From assembly GCA_019925795.1 (NCBI GenBank), contig CM034305.1:90308433-90372432 (forward strand): DNA of 64,000 bases, in the 5' to 3' direction. Shown here one piece after another: positions 46,600 to 59,500 of the stretch. The stretch comes from Dendrobium chrysotoxum. Its lineage: Eukaryota; Streptophyta; Magnoliopsida; Asparagales; Orchidaceae. How positions within the stretch are numbered: the stretch's first letter is position 1; the number at the start of each line of letters is the position of its first letter. The translations under genes and the position numbers were made by a program. Below the pieces are notes generated by a model that was not told the DNA's origin, searched no databases, and was given only the letters and a program-made list of their open reading frames with translations.

Positions 46600-48208
46600 G
46601 GCCGGGGCGCGAATTTTCGGAGCCTACATTTATAAGAAAGATATTTCATTTACATGGATGGTTACTTTTAGGGGGAATTCTTTATATCAATGTGAGGCTT
46701 GATTTTTCTTTTTGGGTGATTTTTATCCTTATTCACATCTTTTAAATAATTTAAGCATTAATTTTATAAGATTCATTAAAGTTTTATCAAGTAAAATACA
46801 CCGAGGGTTTTCTCTTCGAAGTGTAAACTTGAGTAGTTGCTAAATTTATTATCCATTATTTTCTTATGGAAGTTTAGATTTTGAATGATTGTTACATTAT
46901 CTTCTGGAATGAAAAAAGTGCATTTGTTGTCTTTAGATTAAAAATAAAAAAAATGTCGCTAAAACTAAGAATGGTAAGCTGAGGATTGTGATTTTTTTGT
47001 GTTTTTATCCTGTATCGCATTCTATGTCGTATTAAAAACACTAGACCCTCATTATCCTACACAAGATAATAGAGGGAGGGAATTTAGGAGAAAAGAAAGA
47101 TTTAACTAACTGTTTAAACTCAGTAATTGATGGTCCAATGCAATGCATTCATTCCCATATTTATAGGAATAGGGTTACAGGGATAGTTCAAATAACTTCT
47201 CATTTAAATCTAGAAAAATCTAATAAGGAGATAAATATTGCAAATATTATAATCCCAAGGAAAAGAATAATTCTAATAATTTCTTTTAATGAAAATTAAG
47301 CACATAAAAAGAAAAGAAATACTAGAATTAATCTAAATTAGTTAAAATAGCTCTAAATAATCTTGATGCATTTCTTATGTTGCATCATATACAGAAGTAG
47401 AGTATCTGAGTATACAAAACTACTCACAAATATGAAATCCCTTTAAAACTATTGGTGTTTCATATTCCATGGTTCCTTATTCAAGTTTGCACTTGATTTA
47501 CACCTTGAAACTCAGGCAATCATGAAAGTTAGGTAATTTCTCAGGTTCATGCTGTTAGAAACCAACTATATGTCAATGCATTGGTTTGAGAGGAATGGTT
47601 GAATGCTTCTTCTAAGGGTCCAACTTTAGCTAGTAATGTTTATAGGATAATTGTTTTGGTTTGTGTTACTCATTACCTATGTTCCTTGATTAAATCTATT
47701 TTCTTATTTCTGTTATTTGTTTGATATCTTGTAAGATTACCGTTGATGATGATAATCATATTGCTCTCTTTAGTTATACAGAAATATGAACATTTCTGCC
47801 ACTGCTGAAGTGTTCATCTCCATCAATAGCTTTGTCTGCTAACCTTTCTTATGGGGCCCTACCACCTTCCGTGCTTCCTTCCATATGGACCATGTTGTTT
47901 CATTTCTTTAACCGCATCAAACTACTACCTCATCGAGTAATGTACTTGGCATTAATTATACTGTTCATGGGTAGTGAAACGGAACTGATTTGAAGCTTAT
48001 GCACCATAATTGTCAGTTGACGGCTTAAAGAAGTTGTGTTTAGAGGAATCAAGCCTGCATTCTATGTTAAAGTTCCCAATATTTGATAATTCCAATTAAC
48101 TTGTGAGGAGATTTGAGTTCCTTGTTTGAGATTCAGCAATTCAGGTTGATATGTCTGTCTATAAATATGGTCAGAGATCAATCTGATAACAGAATACCAA
48201 AATGTTTC
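46600..48208. other. Intron DNA with LTR-like debris
   Basis: Around 47040-47400 the - strand shows TATAAATATGGG and promoter-like sequence, suggesting an old - strand LTR without clear ends. 47700-48208 would be the interior of the element whose LTR and primer site lie at 48209-49308; it holds no coding domain. Confidence 0.35.
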
Positions 48209-48220
48209 CTGATACCAAAT
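48209..48220 (-). other. Primer binding site (initiator tRNA-Met type)
   Basis: The - strand reads ATTTGGTATCAGG next to the LTR end CCAGATCA. TGGTATCAG is the standard complement of the initiator tRNA-Met 3' end. Confidence 0.65.
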
Positions 48221-49308
48221 TGATCTGGGGCTTATCCTCCAGAAGCTTATGGAAGTAGTGGGTTTATGTGACCCTAGGTTCTTCTTGGCAACTAACGGTT
48301 TCTTTCATGATTCAAAAACCCAAAATCTATGGTTTCTAGGTTCTTCCCACTAAGTAGGCCTCCTTCATGCTTGCATAGGATTAGGGTTTTTTTGAGAATC
48401 TCAAGAATTGAAAGTGTTATGATGATAGCTAATCAGAGACATGCAAGATCACATGGACGTGTGATAAAGATGGGCAAATTGTGAGGTTTACCTAGCAAGT
48501 TGATGATTCAACCCTAATTAGGATTTCTTGATGTCTTCCTGCGTAACTCCAAGAGAGAGATTTCTCATGTAAACTCAATGAGAAAGAACGAGAGGAATCA
48601 CGAACTCTTTGGGATCCAATCCAAGGAGGCTTGTGGATCATCCAAAACATTTTAGGATTCATGTCTCATCCTTAGAGGCATGATTTTAGAGAGTGAATGA
48701 GGGAATCAGCCAATTAATAGGAAAGAGAGGAGAGAGAATATTTGCCAATGATTCAAATCAATTTTGTAAGTCTAAACAGTGTGCTTATAAGCTTATATTT
48801 ATAAGAAAACTAAGCAAATTGCTAACTCTTGATAAGGTCTATTTCCTTATCATGCATGAAGATAAGATATGATATCCAATAAGGCATCATCCTTATCTTG
48901 ACAGCTTATTACATTTATTTGATAGCCTATCACATAAACTTGATAAATCCTAACTAAATTCTAGATAAATCATGAATTTTGAATTCTAATTTATCCTCTT
49001 TTAATAATGGTCAGCCTTATTATATATGGCTTTAATTGTGGACTTTGGTTTTGACTTACTCAAATCTTGATTATTCCTTTAAAATTTGTCCTTATTGATG
49101 ATGTGAGAGGAAACCATATCTAAACTGATTCTACCCATTTGGCATAATTGAAGATCATGCCTTGATATTATAAGTTTCCTTACTTGTAAGCTTAGCTCGA
49201 GTTCAATGGGCCTTTATTTGGGATTGCTAAATCTTAAATTTATCAACTTGCTCAATTTATAGCCTCAATTGGGTTGAGTTATGGTTTGAGGAGTCTGTTG
49301 GACTAACA
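48221..49308 (-). mobile_element. 5' LTR of a - strand LTR retrotransposon
   Basis: On the - strand it begins TGTTAGTCCAACAG (49308) and ends CCCCAGATCA (48221), directly followed by a primer site. A TATA-like TTATAAATATAAG lies within it on the - strand near 48800. No second LTR or coding region is recognisable, so the element is truncated or decayed. The family is probably copia, judging by TGTTAG plus the initiator-Met site; this is weak. Confidence 0.6.
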
Positions 49309-49519
49309 TAAGCACAAAAATAAGGTTATATTGAATATTTTACTTAGAAACTGGAGTTATATGAAGAACATGTCAATAATAGATATATTGCATGCTTGAC
49401 CAAAAAAATAGATGTTGGATGTGGTCGTAGGATGATGCAAATGGTCATGAAAGAATTCAAAAAAGATAATAAGAAGATATTAGGGAAGAAAATTGATAAA
49501 ACTAAATAAGAAAGATTAA

Positions 49520-49639
49520 GGCTTCGTTTGGGATGGCTTTTATATTGCTTCTTAAAACAGAGTTTTAGTACAAAAATTAAATTTTTTGTACTAAAACTCC
49601 GTATTAAAAAGCAATAAAAAAGCCATACCAAACGAAGCC
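49520..49639. mobile_element. 120-bp foldback MITE, TAA target duplication
   Basis: The two arms, GGCTTCGTTTGGGATGGCTT... and ...AAGCCATACCAAACGAAGCC, pair over about 59 bp each with only a handful of mismatches and almost no loop. TAA flanks both ends (49517-49519 and 49640-49642). The TIR start and TAA duplication suggest a Tourist-like (PIF/Harbinger) origin. It is non-coding. Confidence 0.9.
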
Positions 49640-49642
49640 TAA

Positions 49643-52600
49643 AAAAGTAACCTGATAAACAAGCAGTATGCTTAAAGAAGGAGATCACTTCTCTCATAAG
49701 GATTTTAGGTCTGACACTTGTTCAAAAATTAAAATCCTAGAATAGATGAAAAAGAAGGGCCTTCAAATCCAAAGTAAGAATTTTATTAACATCAATATTT
49801 CTGTTACATATTTCAAAATTTTCTTATTCATAAATGATGAAATAAAAATCGCTAACAATTTATTAGTAAATTAATAAACACTGCTAACAAATTTAATGAA
49901 TTAGACTAAAATAACCTTAGCAACAATTAAAAACTCAAGCATCCATGGTAAACTGAAAATTCAAATTTTATTTTTGTCGCATCAATTCCTTGAGTTGTAA
50001 CTTGTAAAACGTGCTAGTCCATAATGTGGTAACTGTGATATTCTTAAGCAAGCATCATGCTCCATCAAATATGGATAATCGAAAGTTGAATGCTACTACC
50101 AACGCGCGAGAGAGTAATGTGGTCCAGAGTTACCATCAACAAGCTTATCTTGAATTTAAAGCATAAGGATCATCAACATTAGAGTTGAATTACAATAAAC
50201 AGTCAAACATTGACTTGAATTTGATATTTTAAAGGAAACCTGAATACATTTTTTTAAGAATAACTTATAACCAATAAATTTTTGTGTGATTTGAGTATCA
50301 CACAAGGCAATTACGAAGAATTGTTGGTGTAAAATTTAAAAAAAAAAGCACTTTGATTGAAGCCTAGTGGATGTTAGGCAGTGAAAATAAATATTTTATG
50401 CCTGCCCCGCCTAGAAAGTAAGATTTAAAACTTTCTATCCACTAGATCGTCAATATTTTGCAGACTCCCATCTGAGTCATAAAGTTGTTCTGAAATATGA
50501 ACGTCAATTCAATAATAGGAAGAAGATGAGGGGCTACCATATTTGAAGGGTCATGAGAAATGAACATTCTTGAAGAAGATGAGTGACTTTGTCCTTGGTT
50601 CTAGCATTGGATAGCACATAAGGCTCAATTTTCGTTGAAAGGTTTATTGTTTGTTCCAAAATTTGAGTGCTAACTTCATATGAATTAGGAGCAAGAACCA
50701 TCTAGTTTGAAGGTAGAATTTATTATACTATGCTCCCCTTGTACTTAGATGTTTGATTTCCTTAATTTCAGTTTAGCCTCAAAATATTCAGGATAGTTGT
50801 GCCCAAAAATTTTACAAGGAAAAATATTAGAATTATTTGGGAATAGGAATTAGACACTTTGTAAAAGATGGATGTTGATTCTTTGTAACAGATTGGATGA
50901 ATTTTTTATTTCCTTTTTTATTCTTATTTTCACTTTTATATTTTTTTTTACTCGTTGACCATTCATGTAATTTTACTATTCACAAACCTTGGAGTGCATT
51001 TTTAGGAGTATGAGAGGATTCAAGACATGATATTTAGTTTTAGTGGTGGGATGGTTTGATCAGTTGCATGAAGTTTAAATTTGAATGTGTTGTTTTGGAT
51101 TATGAAAAGATTGAGGGCTTGTTGAAGATTTTAAGGACATGGTGGCATTTTTAAGTTTGAAATGGTTGTAAAGAATAACTTTAGCATAGTAATTGTTTAG
51201 TCGGTTGATAAATTTTGGGAATGTTTAGAATAGGTGAAATAGAAATTTGTTATGAAGCGGTTGTCAATTCAAATTTGAATGTGAGCAAACTTTTTTTATT
51301 CAAATTTGTAGTGCTTGATTGATGATTTTGCAGAGATCATTGTGAATCTTTTGTTGGTTTGAATTCAATTGCAGTTTGTTTGTGGAAGAAAGTGGAAGAA
51401 ATGGATGAGAATCATGGAAAAGGGAAGGGTGGGTTATTATTCATGCTTACCCTAATCTTATTGTTCACATAAACATGATAATTTAACTAGTTCATGTTAA
51501 TGACAACTTTAATGTTCACATGAATTATAATGTTATTATGTATATAAAAGTAATTTCGCTATGCAATGAACAATAAAATCACTACAAAATATAAGTTAGT
51601 TATTTTTTTATCATAAAAACTGGATCTTCAACTAGATGTGAAGAGAAAAAAAAATGGAGAACTAATTGAGGAAACATTAAGAAATTAAATTTGATTATGA
51701 AAGGATTCAATATCAATGGAACTTACTTTCTACGTAACAATCTTATGTATTGAGTGAACCAAAATTCTTTGGCTTTGATATTAATTTGATGATGAGTGAT
51801 CATGAAAGAAATTTAACAAAATAATAATAAAAATGATGGGAAAGATGAAATATGGCTAAAAAAAATGGAAATCTTAAAAAAAGGACTAGGTAAGAAAGTC
51901 TCCCACTTAAACTATTCATAATTTACCCATAACAAGAATTTGCTTAAAATACTAAAACACTAGAAAATATAGCACACATATTTTGGTTAGGAGTTGGGAT
52001 TAGTTGTAATATCTATACTCTATGGTTTAGTTGTAGAACTTATCACTTAAATAAGAATTGGAAAAGAAAAAAGTCAAAATCAAGAGTTTTCTTATTAACA
52101 ATCAATCATCTCTTTAATCTCAATTTAAGCCTCAACTAAAAGCATCGATCATAGAATTTATTTTAAAAGTTCCTAGGTCCTTGGATTAAATTATTTAAAA
52201 TCAAAGACCTCTAAAGAATTGCAATATTCAAAGTAGAAGCCTCCAAGTGTGATTGTGGTTAAAATTAGGATCTACGAACAAAACAAATGTGAAATGTGAT
52301 ATTATATATGATATCTTTTTAAAGGGAGGTCTTAAAGTAGCGGTTAAGTTGCTTCTTTTGTAATTTGAAAATCCCAAATTTAAGACATGAAAACTGTCTT
52401 TTAAAAAAATGTAGGAATAGGATTGCATGTAGGAGCTCTTCCAAAACCTTTTAGTTGTTGGGACTCACCCTTTTTCAGATAGCTTTTTATCCTAAGATAT
52501 AGATTATTAGGTCACTTATATTGAACAACTTACTCTTGGATTTTGAATAGTTCTAGACTGGATATTGAAAGAGGAAGAAAAAAGTTAGAATCAAACTTGA

Positions 52601-52735
52601 AGGTAATTTGATTGGTTATTGGCTAGCTTAAAAGGAATGTTCAAGGAATTTGAATTTAAGATATATATGAAGGAGATGTCAAGTAAAGGAAATGGTCTTC
52701 CACTAATCGTATAACATTTATGCTCGACGGTGTAT
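49643..52735. other. Intron DNA without a recognised element
   Basis: AT-rich sequence. No conserved frame, LTR or TIR pair was recognised, though decayed repeats are likely. Confidence 0.4.
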
Positions 52736-52744
52736 TTTTTGCAC

Positions 52745-53031
52745 AGGCAACTATGTTACAATAATAACAACAACAATAAGCCTTAATCCTACTACGTGAG
52801 GTTGGTCACATAATCCTTTTTCACAATTGTGTTCTATTAAGAGTCAATTTTTCATTTAAATTTGATAAAAAAATGTCATTTCAAATACTTTTAACCAAGT
52901 CTTTTTAGGTCGATCTCTATCTTTCTCAATATAAGTTAGGTCTAATACATCTACTCTCCTAATCAGATCATCAGAATGTCGACGTTTTATGTGACCAAAC
53001 CATCTAAGGTGACTCTCTCTAATCTTATCTG
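52745..53031 (-). pseudogene. RTE-like LINE ORF2 C-terminus and 3' end (left half)
   Basis: The - strand reads KIRESHLRWFGHIKRR and later RDRPKKTWLKV, the conserved end of plant RTE-type LINE polyproteins. GGATTAAGGCTTATTGTTGT and a TTG-type tail follow. The upstream half lies at 56126-56500 beyond an inserted element; across the insertion the reading joins as VVDK plus IRESHLRW after removing one target copy. Confidence 0.85.
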
Positions 53032-53237
53032 CTATGATGCACAGATACAGACACGACGACATGAATACAATACGACATGGACACGGGATACGTCAATTAT
53101 TGAAAATATAGGACACGGACACAGATTGGACACTGTATTATAATTTTTATATTTTAAATTTAAAAATTGAATAAGCAAAATATTGAGAAGAATTAAGAAA
53201 TGATAAGTTATTTAATTATGATTTGTGCTTAAAATAC

Positions 53238-53713
53238 TGTTAGAGCGGTCCAGTCGGTCCACACGGGACCGACTAGGCAGATATAGGCGGAACTCTTCCG
53301 CCTCCCTGTATGTGTTGATCCAAACACAGGAGCCAATAGAGCCATTTTGGAAGGTTTTTTGAGAAGGATTAGGAGGGAAATTGAATGTAGGGACTGTTTA
53401 GAGATTTCCTTTTAAATTGTATGCATTAAATAGTTTGTTTTTCTAGGGTTAGGGCTTCTAGAATTTGGCTGAAATTTGAGATCTCTTAGATTTAGGTTTT
53501 CTTTTGGGCTCTAGCGGCATCTAGAGATTTGGGAGAGATCGATCCTCCTCTCGAATAGAGGATCAATTGTATCTTGCTATTTTCTGTTTCCCTTTCATCA
53601 AATAATACAAATTATTTACTGTTTTCGTGGTTTTGTGCGGATTTTTGTGGAGAATTCTTGTTGTTTTCCGAAGATTGATAGGAAATACTTGAGATCTGCA
53701 AGTGTTTCTTATC
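53238..53713 (+). mobile_element. 5' LTR of a Ty3/gypsy fragment
   Basis: It starts TGTTAGAGCGGTCC and ends TTTCTTATCA, directly before a primer site AATTGGTATCAGAGCAAG (about 53714-53731), complementary to initiator tRNA-Met. It is about 476 bp and GC-richer than its surroundings. No 3' partner is present. Confidence 0.8.
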
Positions 53714-53834
53714 AAATTGGTATCAGAGCAAGTCTTGGGACCATCGGAGGCTGATTTTTCAAAATTTCAGTGGTGAAATTTCATCTGGAGGAAGAAACCC
53801 TTTTTGATTTCTGGAGCAAAAATTAGATTTTTTT

Positions 53835-55668
53835 ATGGCGGCCAAAAAGGTAGACGCGTTGGAGGAAAGATTGGAAGGAGAGATGAGTTGAATAAAAGCT
53901 ACGATGGAAGATCGAATATCATCTGCGGAAGACAAGGTTTTCGATCTCCATGTGATGATGAAGAAGTTATTGGAGAATCAAATCCAAACGGCGGCATCGG
54001 AGGCGAACGAACCGGCGGGGAAAACAACAAATTATGATTGTCGTAGGAGGGACGATGAAGTGGAAATCATGAAGGCATGGGTATGAGGGGCCTGAATCAA
54101 GGAGTGTAGGTTGGGGAAGAAAAGAAGGAGAATATGGAAGAAAGGGTGCTAATTTTGAAGAAAAGAGGGGAGAAAGCGATGAAGGGTTTGTGTATGAATG
54201 GAGGCGGGAAGATCGAGAGACTTGGGGAGGGCCAAGCACTTGGGAAAGGGAAAACTATGGAGAATAAGGGGAAATGGGGGAGATCAGAAGGTGAGGAAGC
54301 TAAAAATGCCCATTTTTGAAGGGGATGACGCTTATGGATGGATCTACAATGCGGAGAGGTACTTCACTGTCAATGTGTTGACAGATGAGGAGAAATTGAC
54401 AGGAGCAGGCCTATGTTTGGAGGGGAATGTGTTATCATGGTTCCAGTGGAGGGACCAAAGGAGACCTATACGGAGCTGGAGGTCATTCAAGGACTGTTTA
54501 TTAGAACGTTTCCAAACGGGGGAGGGGATTTCTATGAGTCATTTTTTGCACTAGTGCACGACGGAGCAGTGGAAGACTATCGGGAACGGTTCGAGCACCT
54601 AGCCAGTTATCAGAGACTGCATTGGAAGGAAATTGCATGAAGTGGCTCAAGGTAGAGATTAGAGCGGCGGTGAAAGTCATGATGCCTCGTGACTTGGGAG
54701 AGGCTATGAAGTTGGCACAACTGATGGAAAATCAAAAGAATCTAGAGAAGGAAGCCAGGAGCAGCAGCTCAGGAGGCACTTACAGGACGACGACCACTCT
54801 TCTAGCACCCAAGGGGCCTGCATCAAGCAACATAAATGAGACTCCTAGAGAGAATCCAGCAGGAGGAGGAAGTGGGGGGAACTTCAAACGACTGATGGAG
54901 AGGGAGATGCAGGAGAAGAGGGCGAAGGGACTATGCTTCAGATGTGATGAGAAGTATACTCCAGGGCACAAGTGTAGGGATCGAACTCTTCAGGTTCTCA
55001 CCGTCTGTGATGACGAGGAAACTGAGGAGGGAGGTGAGAGTAGGGGAGAGAGAGAGATGGAGGACAAGCTGCATCTAGACGTGATGGAGGCCTCCATGAA
55101 TTCAATGGTGGGATTCCCTCCGAATCACACCATGAAGGTGAAAGGGGAAATAGCAGATGTGGAGGTGGTGGTGTTGATTGACAGTGGGGCTACCCACAAT
55201 TTCATCTCCAACCAGGTCATGGACCAATTAGGGGTGACGTTGGTGGATACGGGGTGTTATGGAGTAGTGATGGGTACAAAAAAGGTGGAGACGGATCAGG
55301 CGATATGTAGGCGAGTAGTGTTGACCATATAGGGAGTTCAGGTGATGGAGGATTTTATTCCATTAGAGTTAGGGAGCACTGATGTCATCTTGGAGATGAA
55401 GTGGTTGCAGACCTTGGGAGACACTAAGGTTAACCGGGGAGCACTGACGATGGAGCTGATGGTGGACGAGAGAAGGGTAGTGATCAGGGGAGATGTAGGG
55501 CTCACCAAAGCCATGATATCACTTAAAACCAAGGTGATGAGCATACAGGAGGTGGGGGAAGGTTATCTGATGGAACTACTTAGGCTAGAGGGGATCAGAT
55601 TGGAGGAGGGCGGGGACATTCCTCTTTCAGTACAGCCATTGATTCAGCAGTTCAGTGAGGTTTTTTAG
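53835..55668 (+). pseudogene. Ty3/gypsy gag-protease fragment
   Basis: A + strand gag is readable in three frames: LKMPIFEGDDAYGWIYNAER and NVLSWFQWRDQRRPI (54298-54500), ALVHDGAVEDYRERFEHL (54547-54600), then a long frame at 54622-55332 with IRAAVKVMMPRDL, the CCHC knuckle CFRCDEKYTPGHKC (near 54935) and retropepsin VLIDSGATHNFIS (near 55175). After one stop at 55330, the frame 55342-55668 has LGSTDVILEMKWLQTLG and ends QFSEVF, the start of the RT domain. RT, RNase H and integrase are absent. This is the best-preserved retroelement coding DNA in the window, yet it holds two frameshifts and stops. Confidence 0.88.
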
Positions 55669-56124
55669 CCATCTCAGGGGGGCGTGATTGTGAGTGTAGA
55701 AATTATCAGCATTGAGTGTCAATGTCAATACAACGTTAGACTTTGATGTTGAGATGATTTTGAAATATTGATGTTATAACGACATTAAATATCAATATTG
55801 AGATGACATCGAGCATTGTTGCGAAACCCTAACGGCAACCTTCCAGAGAGAAATAAAAATAGAGATTCAAGGAATGGTGTATTGAGTGTGGGTAATTAAT
55901 TTGGGGCTTTAAAGAGGAGATAATAATTTTTTATTTTTTTATTAAATAAAAATTTGAGATATATTAAATTATAATTAAAAAAATCATAAAGTAATTTAGA
56001 CATGCATGTTGGACATGTGTGTCTAATTTATCTTTTATATTTTTTTAATCGGACACATTTTCGACGAATCTGATACGTGTTGGACACTGTATACCTCTTT
56101 GAAGAGAAGTGTCGATGCATCATA
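55669..56124. other. Right part of the hAT-like element beyond the gypsy fragment
   Basis: A CAGGGGGGCG purine-like tract follows the gag-protease frame, but no LTR follows it. The rest is AT-rich, with ATTGAGTGTCAATG-type short repeats at 55705-55810 and GGACAC-type subterminal motifs from 55995. Confidence 0.4.
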
Positions 56125-56125
56125 G

Positions 56126-56560
56126 CTTATCTACCACTGAGTTACTCCCAGCCTTTTTTATGTATATACTCGTTTCACATTTTATCTCTAAGTGTAAAGC
56201 CACTCATCTACCTAAACATCCTCATCTTTGCAACACTTAATTTTATGCTTCTCTTTTAATGGCCAACATTCTGCGCCATAAACCATGCAGGTCTCACCTC
56301 CATTTTGTAATTTTTTTTTCTTAAGTTTGAGGTTGACTTTTCTAGCACACAACAAGCCCGATGCATTCCTCCACTTTAACCATCCAGCTTGGATTCTACT
56401 AATAATATTTCCATCTATTTCACCATTGCATTGAACAATAGGCTCGAGATATCTAAAACATGCACTTTTTGTAATGATTTGATCATCCAATGTCACAATC
56501 CCACCACTAGATCTATTGTTAATAAAATTATACTCAATGTATTCGATTTAGGCAACTATG
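56126..56560 (-). pseudogene. RTE-like LINE ORF2 (right half)
   Basis: The - strand reads CFRYLEPIVQCNGEIDGN, ISRIQAGWLKWRNASGLL, NGGETCMVYGAECWPLKEKH and on to the MRMFR-type segment, in the same order as intact LINEs of this type. Stops and indels are present. The 5' part of the LINE is missing beyond about 56560. Confidence 0.85.
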
Positions 56561-59500
56561 TTCATAGGAAAAAATCACAAATTTTCACTTATCCTTTAAG
56601 GGCTAAAAAATATGCTAATAAATAGTTTTCATATTTGATGGCATGCTTTCTATTTTTTCTTTAATTTTTTTTAATAAAACTGTCATGTCCTTCAATATGT
56701 ATCATTAGATTTTAATGAAAGATTTTACAATAATGCTATATGTGAGGAATTAGGATCGACCAATAAAATTGTTCATGTTGAATGCTATAATTCTTGATTG
56801 CGAGACTTGATGAGTTGAATTGTAGTTATAAATGTCTCTTGTTCTTTGTTGTTGGCGTCAAAAGCAATAATGGACTGACCTAGTGATGTAACTCTAAGAT
56901 GCACTAATTTCTTGAGTTTTGAATGAGCTAAGAATTAAGCATACACTCGATGCTTGAATTATATGAACCAAGTTTTAGAGATTTTATTTTATTTCTATTT
57001 CCTTCAAAGGGAGAAAAGATTTTTTTGTTGCTTACATTTGTGATTTATCTTAATAAGTTTTTGGGATTGTAAAAATCCTGTCTAATTAGACTCAACTTCT
57101 TACATAATACGTGCATGTCAAGGCAACTCACTCAAGGCAACTCAAAAATATTGATCGAGTACTCAATTGGCCTAATTCAGTTGAATCAATGATCAAATAA
57201 GCCTAGCATGACTTGTTAAGCCCCATATAAAATCTGATATGCTATACTTAGTTGAAGCTCAAATGACCCTAAATTGGTAAACCAGTTGGTTCAATGGTAT
57301 GTTGGTCAGCATAGGTGAGGAATTAGGATCGATCGAACCTGTGACAAGGAGCCACACATGGCAAAAGAAAAGCAAGCAATGGTGACAAAGTTATTGTCAT
57401 CACCTTTGGTGTCCAGGGAGTGTTGTTCCATTTCCTAGGTTCGCCTTGCCAGAAGCAACATGCAGCTCGCCTCCATCTACATAGGTATGCTCTTTTGGAT
57501 TTGTAGTTCATTCAGGAAAACCTAAATTTCTTCGAGCAATTGCACCTCTAATACTTCAAGTCATTTATCTTAAAATGGTCCCTTTTAGTGAGAATTTGAT
57601 CCATATAAAAATCATGAGATACTATTACTTTTTTTCACTAGATCCTTTCAAAATGGCACGAACTTTCTTAAAAATTTTCCTAGGTTCCTCCTATCAATTC
57701 GTCTGCCAAAGCTTTGATCTATCACCAATGATGGACTTATAATATTATTGACTTTGATGTGGCATGTTCAAGATCTCATCGAGAGCCACTCAGGCCATCA
57801 CAAGCCTAAATGGGTTAGTCAGGTTGGTTTAAGGGAAGACATCATCCGTTTTAAATTTAATTATAGAAGAATATAATGTCTGCTAGCCATTGTGAGATGA
57901 TCACAAAGAATATTGGTAAGAATTAACTCCAGAATTTTGTAAATGATACTCCTTTTCAATTAATTTGGTTTTTCACTGCTAATGAAAAATCTCTAGAGAA
58001 ACTCCATGGTTGAGACACTTCTTTTCAGCATTATATGAGTATTTGAGGTGACTGCCGCACAATCATCTATAGATCAGACATTGCTCTTTTGATTTTGTGA
58101 ATCCCTTTTGTGCACACGTATCTGAAGTGCTTGTATTTTGAGTCTTCCATATGATATTTATGCTCTCTGTCGACAGTCCTCCATATCGTAACAATTGACA
58201 TAGGCATTCCCCTCGTTGTAGCCATTTGAAGTCTGGATGATGCTCAATGCCGTCCTGTTGACTTCTGTATTGCTTGTTGTAGTAGCTATGTTGGACACGT
58301 TGTAGAAGATTGCAACAATTGCATCATCCATCGCAATCTTAAGACTAAATGTTATTCAATAAGTAACACATCATAGTTTGCATATACCTTACTCGGAAGC
58401 ACTGCTATTCATTCTATCCGAGGATTTCATCAAGCCAATCTTCACACACATATGTTTTGCTGCAGCTGCATATAAGGACTGACTGAGGTGCCTCTAACAT
58501 CATCTTTCTTCATCTTAATTTTCATAGGGACATCTTGCACTACAGTCCCCCCAAACGAAAGATAAAACTGATTATTTAAAAGAAGCAGCAGATGGAATGA
58601 TAGTTTCAAATTAAGCAGTGATAGAAAGTTGCAAAGCAGAACATGCTGGAAATGATGCTCTAAACTTAGTGATCGATTTCTTTTGACGATATAGGTTATA
58701 TGTGGTTAGAAGCGGTCATCAGAAAATAAACCGAGTCTGAATAAGATGTTATTAAAAGATACGTGGTAGAGGGACTGGTATTTTTCTTAAGACGTTTCAA
58801 AAGGATGGAAGTGTCTATAGATTGCATTTTAAGTAATTGCATTCAGGATTCATTGAAAATCCAAGCAACGGACATGAAGATTGCTTATTGCCAGAAGCAC
58901 TAGATCAGATAATGTTCTGGTGGTGCCTATTGTTTAGCATTTATGTTTTACTTAACAGGTTTAATAGTTGCTATGAGTTGGCATTGATTTTTCATCCCTT
59001 AATGAAAATTGCTAATTTATTTTCATGGAGTCATCCTTCCATGTTATAACCAATAGCATTAGCTTGAGTAAGGGGTTGACATACTGTTGGCAGTATTTAT
59101 AAAAATCGTTAAGCATTTTTGCAGTTCGTTCACTGGTTTAGCAACTTTTCTTCCATAGTCATTCTCAGTATGCTACCGTGGAGATACTATATGGATGCCT
59201 CTACAAAGTTATTAGACCTTTAAGAGGAGAGCCCTTACGTTTCTCTGCAAAAATAACAGCAAGAAGACAGTACAACCAGGTTGTCCGCTTGAAGTTCTAG
59301 TGGACATTCGAAGGATAATTATTAATAAAAATGCTGAAAGTGACCTAGGCAGGTGGTGCATCATGCATCTGAATTATTTGTGCACTACAAAAAGCCTTTC
59401 ATTTGAGTTTCTTTATATCATAAATATGTCTAAAACAGCTAGCTTCTCTTTTTGTTGGAATACGAACAGCTTTGAGGCTATGTCAAACCATTTTGTATAA

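Larger units (their letters stand above)
53032..56125. mobile_element. hAT-like element splitting the LINE
   Basis: The ends CTATGATGCA and TGCATCATAG are perfect 10-bp inverted repeats, flanked by CTTATCTG (53024-53031) and CTTATCTA (56126-56133), an 8-bp duplication with one mismatch. Subterminal regions carry GACACGGACAC-type repeats in opposite orientation on the two sides. The interior, apart from a gypsy fragment at 53238-55690, is AT-rich and non-coding. Confidence 0.75.

Noticed and set aside
49344..49697. 117-codon - strand frame
   Set aside because: It spans the 120-bp foldback MITE, and its sequence is explained by that element.
54622..55332. Cellular zinc-knuckle/aspartic protease gene
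   Set aside because: It is the middle of a gypsy gag-protease frame with LTR and primer site upstream and RT start downstream.
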